Origin: Bdellovibrionales bacterium RIFOXYC1_FULL_37_79
GTDB lineage: Bacteria; Bdellovibrionota; Bacteriovoracia; Bacteriovoracales; Bacteriovoracaceae
DNA: 58,371 nucleotides
Assembly: GCA_001770015.1 (NCBI GenBank)
Contig: MEQB01000013.1
Coordinates: 1-58,371 of the forward strand
Direction of reading: 5' to 3'
A program made the translations under genes and the position numbers. The notes beneath the pieces were generated by a model. The model did not search any database. It was given only the letters and a program-made list of their open reading frames with translations, and was not told the DNA's origin. This document shows positions 1-7,967 of the stretch, piece by piece (position 1 is the stretch's first letter; every line of letters starts with the position of its first letter).

Positions 1-54
1 ATTCAAGTTTAACTGGAAAAAATCAAGTATAACTTGATTTTTTTTTGACATGTT

Positions 55-101
55 AAAAAAACAAAAGCCTCATTAAATTAGAAACTTAATGAGGTCTTTT
101 T
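55..101. terminator. Probable bidirectional terminator after tRNA-Leu
   Basis: A perfect 9-bp stem (68-76 with 86-94) carries a 9-nt loop. On the plus strand it is followed by a T-rich tract. On the minus strand it is followed by the complement of an A-rich tract (55-66), giving a U-rich tail. It lies just downstream of the minus-strand tRNA-Leu, so it most likely ends that transcript. It could also stop anything arriving from the left. Confidence 0.7.
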
Positions 102-132
102 ATTCAGTTTTGTTAAAAACTTGCAAAACATT

Positions 133-217
133 TGGTGCCCAGGACTGGGCTCGAACCAGCACGAGTCTCCCCGCCACCCCCTCAAGATGGTGTGTCTACC
201 AATTTCACCACCTGGGC
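133..217 (-). tRNA. tRNA-Leu (anticodon GAG)
   Basis: Read on the minus strand, the sequence folds into a class II tRNA. The acceptor stem pairs GCCCAGG with CCTGGGC, followed by discriminator A and an encoded CCA (133-135). The D-arm has GGTAGAC. The anticodon stem pairs CCATC with GGTGG around loop TTGAGGG, giving anticodon GAG for Leu codons CUC/CUU. A long variable arm and a GGTTCGA T-loop follow. The layout matches E. coli tRNA-Leu(GAG) almost position by position. A hairpin terminator follows at 55-101 and a promoter-like pair precedes it. Confidence 0.95.
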
Positions 218-235
218 ATAAAATCTGTTGAGGTA

Positions 236-264
236 AATTTATCGTTAATCACTTTTTTTGGCAA
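236..264 (-). promoter_or_regulatory. Possible sigma-70 promoter for tRNA-Leu
   Basis: On the minus strand, TTGCCA (264-259) and TAAATT (241-236) are separated by 17 nt. This places transcription start about 10 nt before the tRNA 5' end. The -10 match is only 4 of 6. The pair sits in the short gap between the upstream hypothetical gene and the tRNA. Confidence 0.4.
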
Positions 265-271
265 TAAAAAT

Positions 272-565
272 TTATTTATGAATTAGGAAGGTTTCGATTT
301 CATCCAAATAAAACTTGAGCCTCTTTCTTGATTCCTCTAAAAGATCCATTCTGGTTTCAAAAAAGCACACCATCTCTTCGTCGGTTAAATCACTACACAA
401 ATATTCTTTGGAGGATTGGTTGATCTTGTCCAAATCAACATCCATCTCGGTTTCTAAATGAGAAAATTCTTCGAGTAAATCCCTTAAGGGATCGTCGATT
501 TTTCGAAGTGTATCAAAGTTAATGATTTCTGCCTCAACTGAATTTAACACCTTTTTTTCATTCAT
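272..565 (-). CDS. Hypothetical acidic helical protein, 97 aa
   Basis: I do not recognise a family. The protein is acidic, has no signal peptide or membrane segment, and is rich in Leu/Glu/Lys heptad-like stretches that suggest a helical, possibly coiled-coil fold. The single ATG at 565 has only a poor Shine-Dalgarno match. The gene ends about 54 nt before the tRNA-Leu on the same strand. Coding status is likely, given uninterrupted length and lack of a competing frame, but the function is unknown. Confidence 0.6.
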   Translation of the reverse strand: MNEKKVLNSVEAEIINFDTLRKIDDPLRDLLEEFSHLETEMDVDLDKINQSSKEYLCSDLTDEEMVCFFETRMDLLEESRKRLKFYLDEIETFLIHK

Positions 566-829
566 TTTTAATACCCGTAATTAGGCCCTAAAAAGGGACA
601 AAGGTTTAACTATTTGTTATGAATGCAGGGAATATGCCAGCTCTGCAATAAAGATTTGCGTATAAATTCAGCATGTTACGCAATCAATCAACGGGGCTTC
701 AGATGATTTTGTTTCTAACTGTCTATTTTTTCAACATATTCGTAGGCACTATTTATTTAGATAGACGACTTCTTCCTTCTCTTTAATTATTTACCCAAGA
801 GATATATAATTTTCCAAGAAGGATCCTTT

Positions 830-1036
830 ATGAATTGCTCCAAATGTAAATTCTTCTATATAACCTGGGACAGTTTCGCCAAATATGGATGTAAAGCGTA
901 CAAGTTCAAAAGCAAGGAAATGCCCTGTCTTTCGGTAAAAAAAATCTCCAATCAAGAATGCCAACTATTTAAAGACAAGGCCCAGCAGGCCAAAAAGAGT
1001 GATGAGCTGGATTTAACCAGAGACGACCTCTGGTAG
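830..1036 (+). CDS. Small cysteine-rich putative metal-binding protein, 68 aa
   Basis: A 68-residue protein starting with a CxxC pair (Cys3, Cys6), then Cys21, Cys33 and Cys43, with the conserved-looking text FYITWD and YGCKA. From memory, similar short proteins occur in Deltaproteobacteria, Bdellovibrionota and spirochaetes and are sometimes mislabelled uracil-DNA glycosylase. No enzymatic motif is visible here, and zinc binding is inferred only from the Cys spacing. The ATG at 830 is preceded by AAGGA. The gene converges on mnmA and overlaps its 3' end by 24 nt. Confidence 0.7.
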   Translation: MNCSKCKFFYITWDSFAKYGCKAYKFKSKEMPCLSVKKISNQECQLFKDKAQQAKKSDELDLTRDDLW

Positions 1037-2137
1037 ATTCTTATTCATTTCAAAATAAGTTTTACCGATTTTTTCAATGATCCCTCCTCCCAAACACACC
1101 TCACCATCATACAAAACCAGCGATTGCCCTATGGTGACCGCTCGTTGAGGAATATCGAAAAGAACCCTATAAAGTCCGTCTTGCTTTCCAAATATCTCAC
1201 ATGATTGATCCACTTGTCGGTACCTGACCTTGCTTTTGAGCCTGACGGGAAATTGCGATTCCAAGTTTTCGTTTATCCAGGTAAAATCTTTGATATAAAG
1301 TTCGTCCGTAAAAAGACTGGGATGGCGTTGCCCTCTTTCAACAAAAACGATATTTTTTTCCATATCTTTGGCCACGACAAACCATGGTTCACCAGGCCCT
1401 CCTAGGCCCAGCCCCTTTCTTTGCCCTATCGTATAAAATGAGACCCCGGAATGCTCTCCCACCACCTCTCCATTTAATTTTTTAAAAAAACCCACTTGAG
1501 GCATTAAATAATTGGAAAGAAAATTTTTAAAATTTCGCTCTCCGATAAAACAAATACCGGTTGAATCCTTTTTGTCCTTGGTGGAAAGATTATATTTGGT
1601 GGCCAGCTCTCGCACCTGTTTCTTTTCCAAATGTCCAATTGGAAAAAGAACTTCTTTTAAGACCGTACTACTTACCATATATAAGAAATAGGATTGATCC
1701 TTGCCAGCATCCAGCCCTTTTAAAAGCCTATGTTTTTGATCAGTCTGACAATAGTGTCCGGTGGCAATATAGTCTGCGCCAAATTCTTTGGCCTTATTGT
1801 AAAATGCTTTAAATTTGATTTCTCGATTACATAAAACATCGGGATTGGGGGTATAACCCTTTTTATATTCCTCTAAAAATTCTTTAAAGACATGTTCTTG
1901 ATACTCCTTGATAAATTCTACCGAGTAATAAGGAATATCAATTTTTTCACAAACTCGCTTAACGTCCTCATATTCATAGGAGGCCATGCAATTGCCAAAC
2001 TCATCATTCTCCTCCCAGTTTTTCATAAAAAGCCCAATAACGTTATACCCCTCTTCTTTGAGTAAAACAGCGGCCACCGAAGAATCTACCCCACCACTCA
2101 TTCCCACCATAACTGTCTTATGTTTTTTTTCATTCAT
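1013..2137 (-). CDS. mnmA: tRNA 2-thiouridine synthase MnmA
   Basis: MnmA activates U34 of tRNA-Glu/Gln/Lys with ATP and transfers sulfur from a persulfide to give 2-thiouridine. The 374-aa length is normal. The PP-loop motif SGGVDSS is near residue 15. The catalytic Cys lies in NPDVLCNREIKF and the second, persulfide-accepting Cys in STGICF. The tRNA-binding GHY and GQRKGL motifs and the C-terminal beta-barrel are present. It is followed upstream on the same strand by an M28-like gene and a divergent mnmA paralogue, a possible cluster with 20-nt spacing. This copy has every canonical residue and is probably the working enzyme. Confidence 0.95.
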   Translation of the reverse strand: MNEKKHKTVMVGMSGGVDSSVAAVLLKEEGYNVIGLFMKNWEENDEFGNCMASYEYEDVKRVCEKIDIPYYSVEFIKEYQEHVFKEFLEEYKKGYTPNPDVLCNREIKFKAFYNKAKEFGADYIATGHYCQTDQKHRLLKGLDAGKDQSYFLYMVSSTVLKEVLFPIGHLEKKQVRELATKYNLSTKDKKDSTGICFIGERNFKNFLSNYLMPQVGFFKKLNGEVVGEHSGVSFYTIGQRKGLGLGGPGEPWFVVAKDMEKNIVFVERGQRHPSLFTDELYIKDFTWINENLESQFPVRLKSKVRYRQVDQSCEIFGKQDGLYRVLFDIPQRAVTIGQSLVLYDGEVCLGGGIIEKIGKTYFEMNKNLPEVVSG

Positions 2138-2157
2138 TGATATAACTTATAGATAGA

Positions 2158-3315
2158 CTATTTTTTAATGTCAAATCCCCAGGCGACAACGGCCAGAGAA
2201 ATATGCTGAAAGGCCCGGTGCAAGGTTGCCATATTAAGCGTTTCAATTAGGTCATTGGGAGTGTGCATTTTAAAATTAGGATCGTTCTCCCAATTTTGCG
2301 TCATTACCACGGAAGGAAGATCTTTTTCCCAAAAACTGATATTGGAGCCATCTTGAAAATCATTGGGCTCAACCTTGAAGTTAATACCACTTACCGCTTT
2401 AATGCCGCTCAAATTCATCAGCTTTGCCAAGTCAGCATCTTTGGCGTTTTGTTTGCGTGTATAGATTTTCATATTTCCCATTTGCTTTTCTTGATCTTCG
2501 TCTAACGTATCATGGCCTAACATAAGTACGTTGATAAAACCCACCAACCGGTTTTTATTATTAACCAACTCATCATAATATTTTTCGACAAAATTTCTTG
2601 AACCTAAAAAGCCCAGATTTTCAAAGTCAAAAAAGACTATACGAATTGTTTTTTCCATGTCCAATTTAGATATTATTTTTATAAGATTGAGTAATACACT
2701 GACCCCCGAAGCGTTATTATCAGCTCCCGGCATCGAAACATCTTTTTCAATACTGCTGGTATTGGAATTAACCACAATGGTATCCAGATGTGCTCCCAAG
2801 ATAATAATGTCGTTAGGATTTTTACTCCCTTTTTTTTCATAAATCACATTTTTTCCCTTTAGCCCTTTGAAATTTTTAAGGGTAGAAATGGCAGATTTAG
2901 TTAATCTGTCTGCCTTTCTATACTCAGTACTGCTGGGGGTATATTTGCCAATAATTTGATTTTCAAAATCACGATTATACATTTTTATCGCATACTCAAG
3001 ATCAGGATTAAATTCATCCACCCATAATAGGTCAGTGGTCCCCTTTATTTTCCCGATGTAATCGAGTAGAAAAGTAAACGTATTTTTATGACCGCTGGTA
3101 CCGACAAACCGCCCAGGTCTGGTGGCCTTTATAAATTCAATGAGGGTTTTATATATATCATCCTTGGTAATTTTCGAAACCAGGATTTTTACCTTCTCCA
3201 GCTGCTTGGGATTTCTTTCATATTTACTTATCGCCAGTTTATCCACCTGCGCCGCGACGGTTAGGCTACAAAGCACCATCAAGGTAATCGTCCATAATTT
3301 AAAACTTGTATTCAT
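2158..3315 (-). CDS. Secreted M28-family peptidase-like protein with altered metal site
   Basis: A 385-aa protein with an N-terminal signal peptide (residues 1-22, ending VAA) and an M28 aminopeptidase/Zn-peptidase fold. The first ligands are intact: GAHLD (His176, Asp178) and PGADNNASG (Asp199). The last ligand, His351 in MHTPND, is also intact. Where M28 enzymes have Glu-Glu in front of LG.LGS, this protein has Glu232-Asn233. Where they have NxDMxG it reads NVLMLG, so the usual Asp ligand is Leu264. It keeps the general base but lacks two of the five usual zinc ligands. It may bind one metal, have altered activity, or be a pseudoenzyme. The ATG at 3315 overlaps the end of the upstream mnmA-like gene by 17 nt, which suggests coupling. 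Confidence 0.85.
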   Translation of the reverse strand: MNTSFKLWTITLMVLCSLTVAAQVDKLAISKYERNPKQLEKVKILVSKITKDDIYKTLIEFIKATRPGRFVGTSGHKNTFTFLLDYIGKIKGTTDLLWVDEFNPDLEYAIKMYNRDFENQIIGKYTPSSTEYRKADRLTKSAISTLKNFKGLKGKNVIYEKKGSKNPNDIIILGAHLDTIVVNSNTSSIEKDVSMPGADNNASGVSVLLNLIKIISKLDMEKTIRIVFFDFENLGFLGSRNFVEKYYDELVNNKNRLVGFINVLMLGHDTLDEDQEKQMGNMKIYTRKQNAKDADLAKLMNLSGIKAVSGINFKVEPNDFQDGSNISFWEKDLPSVVMTQNWENDPNFKMHTPNDLIETLNMATLHRAFQHISLAVVAWGFDIKK

Positions 3316-4549
3316 CTATATTTCGTCCTTTGCGATCCTCTTCAATTTCCACCAAAGTATCCTCATCCAACTGACCTTCCAATCTCTCAATGACGCTATA
3401 AATCCCTGCCTCAATACACTCTCCACATCCCAGCAACTGAGCATTTCTGGAATTTTTATTGTAAATAGAAATAATTCCCCCCACGGCAAGCGGACCTTCT
3501 TGGATTTTTTGGAATTTTATAAGAACATGATCAAAAGATTTAAAATAAAGGGTACAGGCAACTTTTTCGTGAGTCATACTCCATTGGACATAGGCCTTAA
3601 AGGGCCTAGAAATATCTAGCACATTAATCGGCGTAAATTTAGCAATTTCACAATAATCCACTTTAAAATTTTTTTCCTTATCCACAAAAATCTTCCGAGA
3701 AGAAGCATCCAACATCACCACTTTATGATTTTTTAAAGAACTATCATCGCCGGCCGCAAATTTCACCTGGCCATGCTTATATTTATAAAGGCCTTGATGC
3801 TCTCCTAAAACATCTTTATTTTCAAAAGCAACAATATCCCCTTTAAACCAAAATTCCTCCGTAGAATTTTTTTCCACAAGTTCCACCACTATTTGATCCT
3901 GTTCAAAACAAAATGTTTTCTTTCTGGTATCTTTGAATTTGTACTTGAGCAACTTGGAAATTTTAATTACCTCTTGTTTCCTCATATCACCCAGCGGAAG
4001 AATTAACTTGGAAAGATGTTTGGTTGAAAGAGTGCTAAGCAGATAGGATTGATCATCCAACAAATCGCTAGAGGCATGCAACGAATATTCATTACTATCC
4101 TTGTTATAGGCCACCTTGGCATAGTGTCCGGTGGCAAAAAAATCTGCCCCCAGCAAGTTGGCCTTCTCAAGCAATATCCCCATTAATAAATTCGAGCAAC
4201 GGATACAATTACTAAATTTTCTCCCTTGCAACCTTCCATTGATTACATAATCAATCACTTCCGATTTGTAGATCTCCCTCGCGTTGACGGCATAAAAGGG
4301 CATCGACAATTCCTGACAGATTTGCTTGGTCTGCTCAAGATCAAACAGATTGCATATTCCAAATAAGTTTTGATCCAATTTTTTGTCATTTTTAGCTTCA
4401 TCGGCAAAAAGGACCCCAAGGCCCATGCACTTATATTCCTGCTTGGTTAGAAGATAGGCCGTGACGGTGGAATCCATGCTACCATTCATTCCAATTAAAA
4501 CCGTTTTCTTCTCAGTGGCCTGATTAGGTATGGGTGTATTTTGTGACAT
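3299..4549 (-). CDS. Divergent MnmA paralogue
   Basis: The whole length (416 aa) follows the MnmA fold, but with strong divergence. The PP-loop reads NGSMDST instead of SGGVDSS. The two Cys positions are kept, as NCIRCSN and TFCFEQ. FATGHYAK and DDQSYLL match the canonical TGHY and DQSYFL blocks. The C-terminal half ends with extra acidic sequence. The ATG at 4549 follows AGG at 4-nt spacing. A start 33 nt upstream at 4582 is possible but has no ribosome site. It may thiolate another tRNA or RNA, or act as a sulfur-handling partner. I cannot tell which from sequence. It sits two genes from a canonical mnmA. Confidence 0.85.
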   Translation of the reverse strand: MSQNTPIPNQATEKKTVLIGMNGSMDSTVTAYLLTKQEYKCMGLGVLFADEAKNDKKLDQNLFGICNLFDLEQTKQICQELSMPFYAVNAREIYKSEVIDYVINGRLQGRKFSNCIRCSNLLMGILLEKANLLGADFFATGHYAKVAYNKDSNEYSLHASSDLLDDQSYLLSTLSTKHLSKLILPLGDMRKQEVIKISKLLKYKFKDTRKKTFCFEQDQIVVELVEKNSTEEFWFKGDIVAFENKDVLGEHQGLYKYKHGQVKFAAGDDSSLKNHKVVMLDASSRKIFVDKEKNFKVDYCEIAKFTPINVLDISRPFKAYVQWSMTHEKVACTLYFKSFDHVLIKFQKIQEGPLAVGGIISIYNKNSRNAQLLGCGECIEAGIYSVIERLEGQLDEDTLVEIEEDRKGRNIDEYKF

Positions 4550-4706
4550 TTGACCTACTCTCAATGGTGCTAACCCTACCATTATATTTGGTTAACCGGA
4601 TTAAGTATAGAGCATTGTTATCCAACTAAAATGGTCGGAAAATACAAAACTGGCCGAATCATTTTTTTTTATTAATCGATCATTTTGATTGACCGATCAG
4701 TGAATT

Positions 4707-5378
4707 ATGTCACCGAGTAAAATTTTTTCTCCAAATGTTTATTTTTTTGATGTAGGTCATTATAACCCTGCTTCAGAATTAAAATCCTTTGTCACCTATT
4801 TAAAGTATCAAAAAATACCCGCACCACTCATTTTTTCTCACATAGAAAGTGAAGGAAAATTGATTAATAAAATGACGCTGCTGGAGAATATCTTATTGGC
4901 CCTTCCCACCCTTAGCAAATCAAATACCTCTGAAGATTTTTTACATATTATAAAAAAAACCAATAATGAATCTCTGCTTTGTCTCTACAACCAAATTACA
5001 GATTTTCATGCCTATCCAGAAAATGTCACCTGTAACACCATAAAACTCATTCAAATAATCAAGGGTCTTTTAATCAAATCAAAGTATATTTTTGTTGATC
5101 TTCCCGAGTTGAATCTCATGGACCATCAGTTATCCACATTTGCCCAGGCATTGGAATTAAACGCCAAACTTTTTCATCAAACCATTTTTGTACGCACTAA
5201 TTTAAAGATCCATTTTAAAAATGCCACTCAGATTATCCAACGACTTCCAGATGGCACCTTCATTCAAAATCAAATTAACGTTCAATCTTTCAAATCATCT
5301 ATGGAAAATGAGCTCGCTGTGAAAAATGAGGGGTATTTGAAATTTTTCTACACTCATCAAAAAAACCAAGCTGCCTGA
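4707..5378 (+). CDS. ABC-ATPase-like protein without Walker A (223 aa)
   Basis: No family is certain, but the order of blocks resembles an ABC transporter nucleotide-binding domain. MTLLENILLALP fits the post-Walker-A LTVLENV region. IIKGLLIKSKYIFVDLPELNL fits ARALLxxPKLLLLDEPTxxLD. TIFVRTNL fits TVIxVTHD, and the final IIQRLPDGTFI fits the D-loop/H-loop tail. There is no GxxxxGKS/T, no LSGGQ, and the Walker B catalytic Glu is replaced (DLPE). This suggests a degenerate, non-hydrolysing member. No permease gene is nearby. The ATG at 4707 lacks a clear ribosome site. It lies divergent from the mnmA paralogue and upstream of the methyltransferase gene, which has its own promoter. Confidence 0.65.
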   Translation: MSPSKIFSPNVYFFDVGHYNPASELKSFVTYLKYQKIPAPLIFSHIESEGKLINKMTLLENILLALPTLSKSNTSEDFLHIIKKTNNESLLCLYNQITDFHAYPENVTCNTIKLIQIIKGLLIKSKYIFVDLPELNLMDHQLSTFAQALELNAKLFHQTIFVRTNLKIHFKNATQIIQRLPDGTFIQNQINVQSFKSSMENELAVKNEGYLKFFYTHQKNQAA

Positions 5379-5401
5379 CTCTTGTTATTAAGTTTTTCCA
5401 G

Positions 5402-5431
5402 TTGACAGTTTAAGTGCGGTATTACGATAAT
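5402..5431 (+). promoter_or_regulatory. Sigma-70 promoter of the DNA methyltransferase gene
   Basis: TTGACA at 5402-5407, an 18-nt spacer and GATAAT at 5426-5431 make a near-consensus promoter (6/6 and 5/6). Start of transcription is expected near 5438, 25 nt before the ATG at 5463. The gene therefore has its own promoter rather than depending on the upstream gene. Confidence 0.75.
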
Positions 5432-5462
5432 ATTTGTCTGATACAAAAAAACCAGGTTGCTA

Positions 5463-6605
5463 ATGAAAAATCGAACCAATGTTTCTTTAAATTTTATTGA
5501 TGTTTTTGCGGGAGCCGGAGGCCTGTCGTGTGGACTGGAACAAGCAGGGCATCGTTGTTTACTGGGAATTGAGCAAGATAAATTTGCAGCTCAAACATTT
5601 TTAAAAAACCACCCTCAGGCAAAAGTGTTTTGCGGAAATATATATGATCTTTCTGCCGCTCAACTTAAAACTTTAATCGCCTCCCAAAAAGTCAATGCCA
5701 TCGTCGGAGGCCCACCTTGTCAGGGCTTTTCCACCGTGGGATGCGGAAACCCGCAAGATAAAAGAAATTCTTTATTCATGGAATTTTTTCGAATTGTCAA
5801 AATATGCAATCCTGAATTTATTGTAATCGAAAATGTAACCGGAATTGTGGCAAAAAAAAATGAGCAGACTCTTTCTGCGATATTTAAACTTTTTGCCTCG
5901 CTTGGCTACAATTTGGATGTCCAGGTATTATCTGCACATCATTTTGGCGTTGCTGAAAAAAGAAGACGCACCATCATTTTGGGTTCCAAGATCAACGATA
6001 TGATTATTTTTCCAACCCCGATTTTTCCCCCAGTCACCGTGGGCGAGGCCTTCAGCGATCTTATGGATCAAACAGGTAGTATTCATAATCATGACCTGCA
6101 GATGGCAAAAATCAAATGCCCGCTAGAAGCTAAACGACTGAAGCGGATACCCGAAGGCAAGGGGATTCGTTACGAACAAGACGAAAAAAAATATTTACCG
6201 ACCTCCCTTCGACTCGGCATTGATTGGAAAAATTTAAAAGAAAATCGCTTCCGGCAAACCAAATATTATCGCCTAGATCGATCACTGCCTTCCCCCACTA
6301 TCATGACGAACCGATATAGTTATTATCACCCTATCGAACCTAGATATTTGACCCAAAGAGAGGCAGCCAGGCTCCAAAGTTTTCCAAATGATTTCATTTT
6401 CTGTGGCCCACTTTCATCGCAATGGCGACAGATTGGCAATGCGGTTCCACCCTTACTTGCTAAAAGTGTCGGTCACTGCCTCTGTGATATGTATCTCAAA
6501 AAGAAGTCCCCTAACGGCAAGTTGAAAAACAATCTGCATGGTACCCATAAAGTTAAGACTATCAGGAAATCAGCTTTTATCTATCGTGAAACCCAACCCA
6601 GTTGA
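5463..6605 (+). CDS. Orphan DNA (cytosine-5)-methyltransferase
   Basis: A C5-type DNA methylase of 380 aa, of normal length. Motif I is FAGAGG (residues 15-20), motif IV PPCQGFS with catalytic Cys86, motif VI ENV (123-125), motif VIII EKRRRT, and motif X GNAVPP near the C-terminus. The target recognition region lies between VIII and X, so specificity cannot be read from sequence. ATG at 5463 follows CCAGG. A TTG two codons upstream is less likely. No restriction endonuclease or Vsr-type gene is adjacent, so it looks like a solitary methylase (regulatory, or left from a restriction system). The C-terminal 30 residues after the last helix are basic and not conserved in the family. It converges on mpaA with a 5-nt gap. 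Confidence 0.92.
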   Translation: MKNRTNVSLNFIDVFAGAGGLSCGLEQAGHRCLLGIEQDKFAAQTFLKNHPQAKVFCGNIYDLSAAQLKTLIASQKVNAIVGGPPCQGFSTVGCGNPQDKRNSLFMEFFRIVKICNPEFIVIENVTGIVAKKNEQTLSAIFKLFASLGYNLDVQVLSAHHFGVAEKRRRTIILGSKINDMIIFPTPIFPPVTVGEAFSDLMDQTGSIHNHDLQMAKIKCPLEAKRLKRIPEGKGIRYEQDEKKYLPTSLRLGIDWKNLKENRFRQTKYYRLDRSLPSPTIMTNRYSYYHPIEPRYLTQREAARLQSFPNDFIFCGPLSSQWRQIGNAVPPLLAKSVGHCLCDMYLKKKSPNGKLKNNLHGTHKVKTIRKSAFIYRETQPS

Positions 6606-6610
6606 GGCTT

Positions 6611-7291
6611 TTAGATAAATCGTCGTAAGACATTACTTTTAAGCAAACTTTTAATCCCCTCTTCATTTTCGGCCCAGATTTCTTTGAGGCTTAGTTGATC
6701 AGAAATTCTTGGCATTTCAAAGGTCAAAACCGGAGCATGGAAATGTTTAGGTGCATATTCGCCAAGAGACCCTGGGGTTTCATATCCCACCGAATCCACC
6801 ACTTCGTAATGATTAAATTGGTGCAGATACAAGGCCACATCCAAACAATCACCATTATAATTAAGCATGGGTTTCCAGGAATGGATACTGATAATCATTC
6901 CAGGAGGATATTTTTCCATAAGTTTTACCAAAAATATATTTTCAGGTTCGCTTAAAGGTGATTGTCCTGGATTATATTTCGCTTTTTCACACTGATTAAT
7001 CCAGTTGTCCGCCGGTAAATTTCGATTAAGATCCACTCCATGAGAATTTCCCCGGCTCGAAACTCTAAACCCATCAACGTTCAGCACGGGAATAACCACC
7101 AACGGAAGATCCACTTCATTGGTTTCTTTTAACCAATGAAAAATATTTTTTAAAACAAAAACACCCTCCACTTCATCACCATGCACACCCGCAATCAGAT
7201 AAATGTGTTTTTGGCCTTTTTTGTCTTGCTTAAAAACTTCAATTTTAACATTTTCGACACTTTGACCACTTTTTACTTCAATAAAGTTCAT
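6611..7291 (-). CDS. mpaA: Murein peptide amidase MpaA-like M14 carboxypeptidase
   Basis: A zinc carboxypeptidase of the M14 fold, closest in text to MpaA, which cuts the gamma-D-Glu-diaminopimelate bond in recycled murein tripeptide. Zinc ligands are visible as HGDE (GVHGDEVEG, residues ~37-45) and the His of SIHSW. Substrate-binding NRNLPADNW and catalytic Glu in LTFEMPR are present. Length 226 aa fits. There is no signal peptide, so it probably acts in the cytoplasm on recycled peptides. ATG at 7291 overlaps the upstream stop (TGATG), so it is translationally coupled to the pterin gene. A GTG one codon earlier is possible. Confidence 0.85.
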   Translation of the reverse strand: MNFIEVKSGQSVENVKIEVFKQDKKGQKHIYLIAGVHGDEVEGVFVLKNIFHWLKETNEVDLPLVVIPVLNVDGFRVSSRGNSHGVDLNRNLPADNWINQCEKAKYNPGQSPLSEPENIFLVKLMEKYPPGMIISIHSWKPMLNYNGDCLDVALYLHQFNHYEVVDSVGYETPGSLGEYAPKHFHAPVLTFEMPRISDQLSLKEIWAENEEGIKSLLKSNVLRRFI

Positions 7292-7776
7292 CACTCACCC
7301 TCTGCCATCTCATATGTGCCTACACAACCGACGGCCTCTTCTAGACCAATTTTTACCGATAGGTTTTTAATAGGCAGCATTTTGTTGATTTCTTTTCCAA
7401 TATAACTGGCAATTAATTCCGTGGAACAGTTGTTTATAGGTAACAAAACGCAATCCCGAGAAGGCAGGGAAAGAGTTTCATTATGGTGGTAAATATTGAT
7501 CTGTTTTTCCTTCATCTCGATACGCAAATTCTTATCATTTTGAGCAATCAGTAACTTGTCTTTCAATTCACTAATCACATGCATCACAATTTTTTCAAGG
7601 ATGACAAAATCGATCACCATCGAATTGTGCAGTTCATGGCCGCTGACTTCCACTGATACCTTGAAATTATGGCCATGAAGGTTTTCTCGTGTTTTTTTAT
7701 CGTAGGTTAAAAAATGAGCTGAAGAGAAAACCAGGTTTTCCCCCTGAAGTACAACGCTAAATTTTTCTTTTTTCAT
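7291..7776 (-). CDS. 6-pyruvoyltetrahydropterin synthase family enzyme, PTPS-III type
   Basis: The T-fold motifs are clear: SSAHFL with His21, LHGHNF with His34 and His36, and GLEEAVGC near the C-terminus. The usual catalytic Cys four residues before HGH in QueD/PTPS-I is Arg30. Glu31 stands three residues before HGH, giving ExxHGH. This Glu-for-Cys signature is that of PTPS-III, which makes 6-hydroxymethyl-dihydropterin and can replace dihydroneopterin aldolase (FolB) in folate synthesis. A 60-residue insert between the T-fold halves is longer than usual. ATG at 7776 or GTG at 7779. The downstream mpaA gene overlaps it. Confidence 0.8.
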   Translation of the reverse strand: MKKEKFSVVLQGENLVFSSAHFLTYDKKTRENLHGHNFKVSVEVSGHELHNSMVIDFVILEKIVMHVISELKDKLLIAQNDKNLRIEMKEKQINIYHHNETLSLPSRDCVLLPINNCSTELIASYIGKEINKMLPIKNLSVKIGLEEAVGCVGTYEMAEGE

Positions 7777-7967
7777 CACCCTTACTCGCCTACTTTAGCG
7801 CAGATTCTTATCACACTAATGACCAACCTACAAGTCAGTCACAAATAATCACGGCAATTCCCACCCTTTGCATAGTGTTATATGTTTTTTAAAATTGGCA
7901 GTCACTCTATTCAAAAACAACAATTTAATATACCATCTTAGCTTAAATCAAATTAGGAGAACGATGC

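Noticed and set aside
89-286. Short plus-strand frame across the tRNA region
   Set aside because: It is antisense to the tRNA-Leu and has no ribosome site.
3122-3619. A 165-aa frame opposite the M28 and mnmA-like genes
   Set aside because: It crosses the boundary of two well supported minus-strand genes and looks like random hydrophobic sequence.
4640-4706. Operator-like palindrome in the mnmA-paralogue/ABC-like gap
   Set aside because: The TGAT...ATCA symmetry is short and could be chance. No regulator is nearby.
7291-7776. QueD for queuosine synthesis
   Set aside because: The catalytic Cys is absent. The Glu signature fits PTPS-III.
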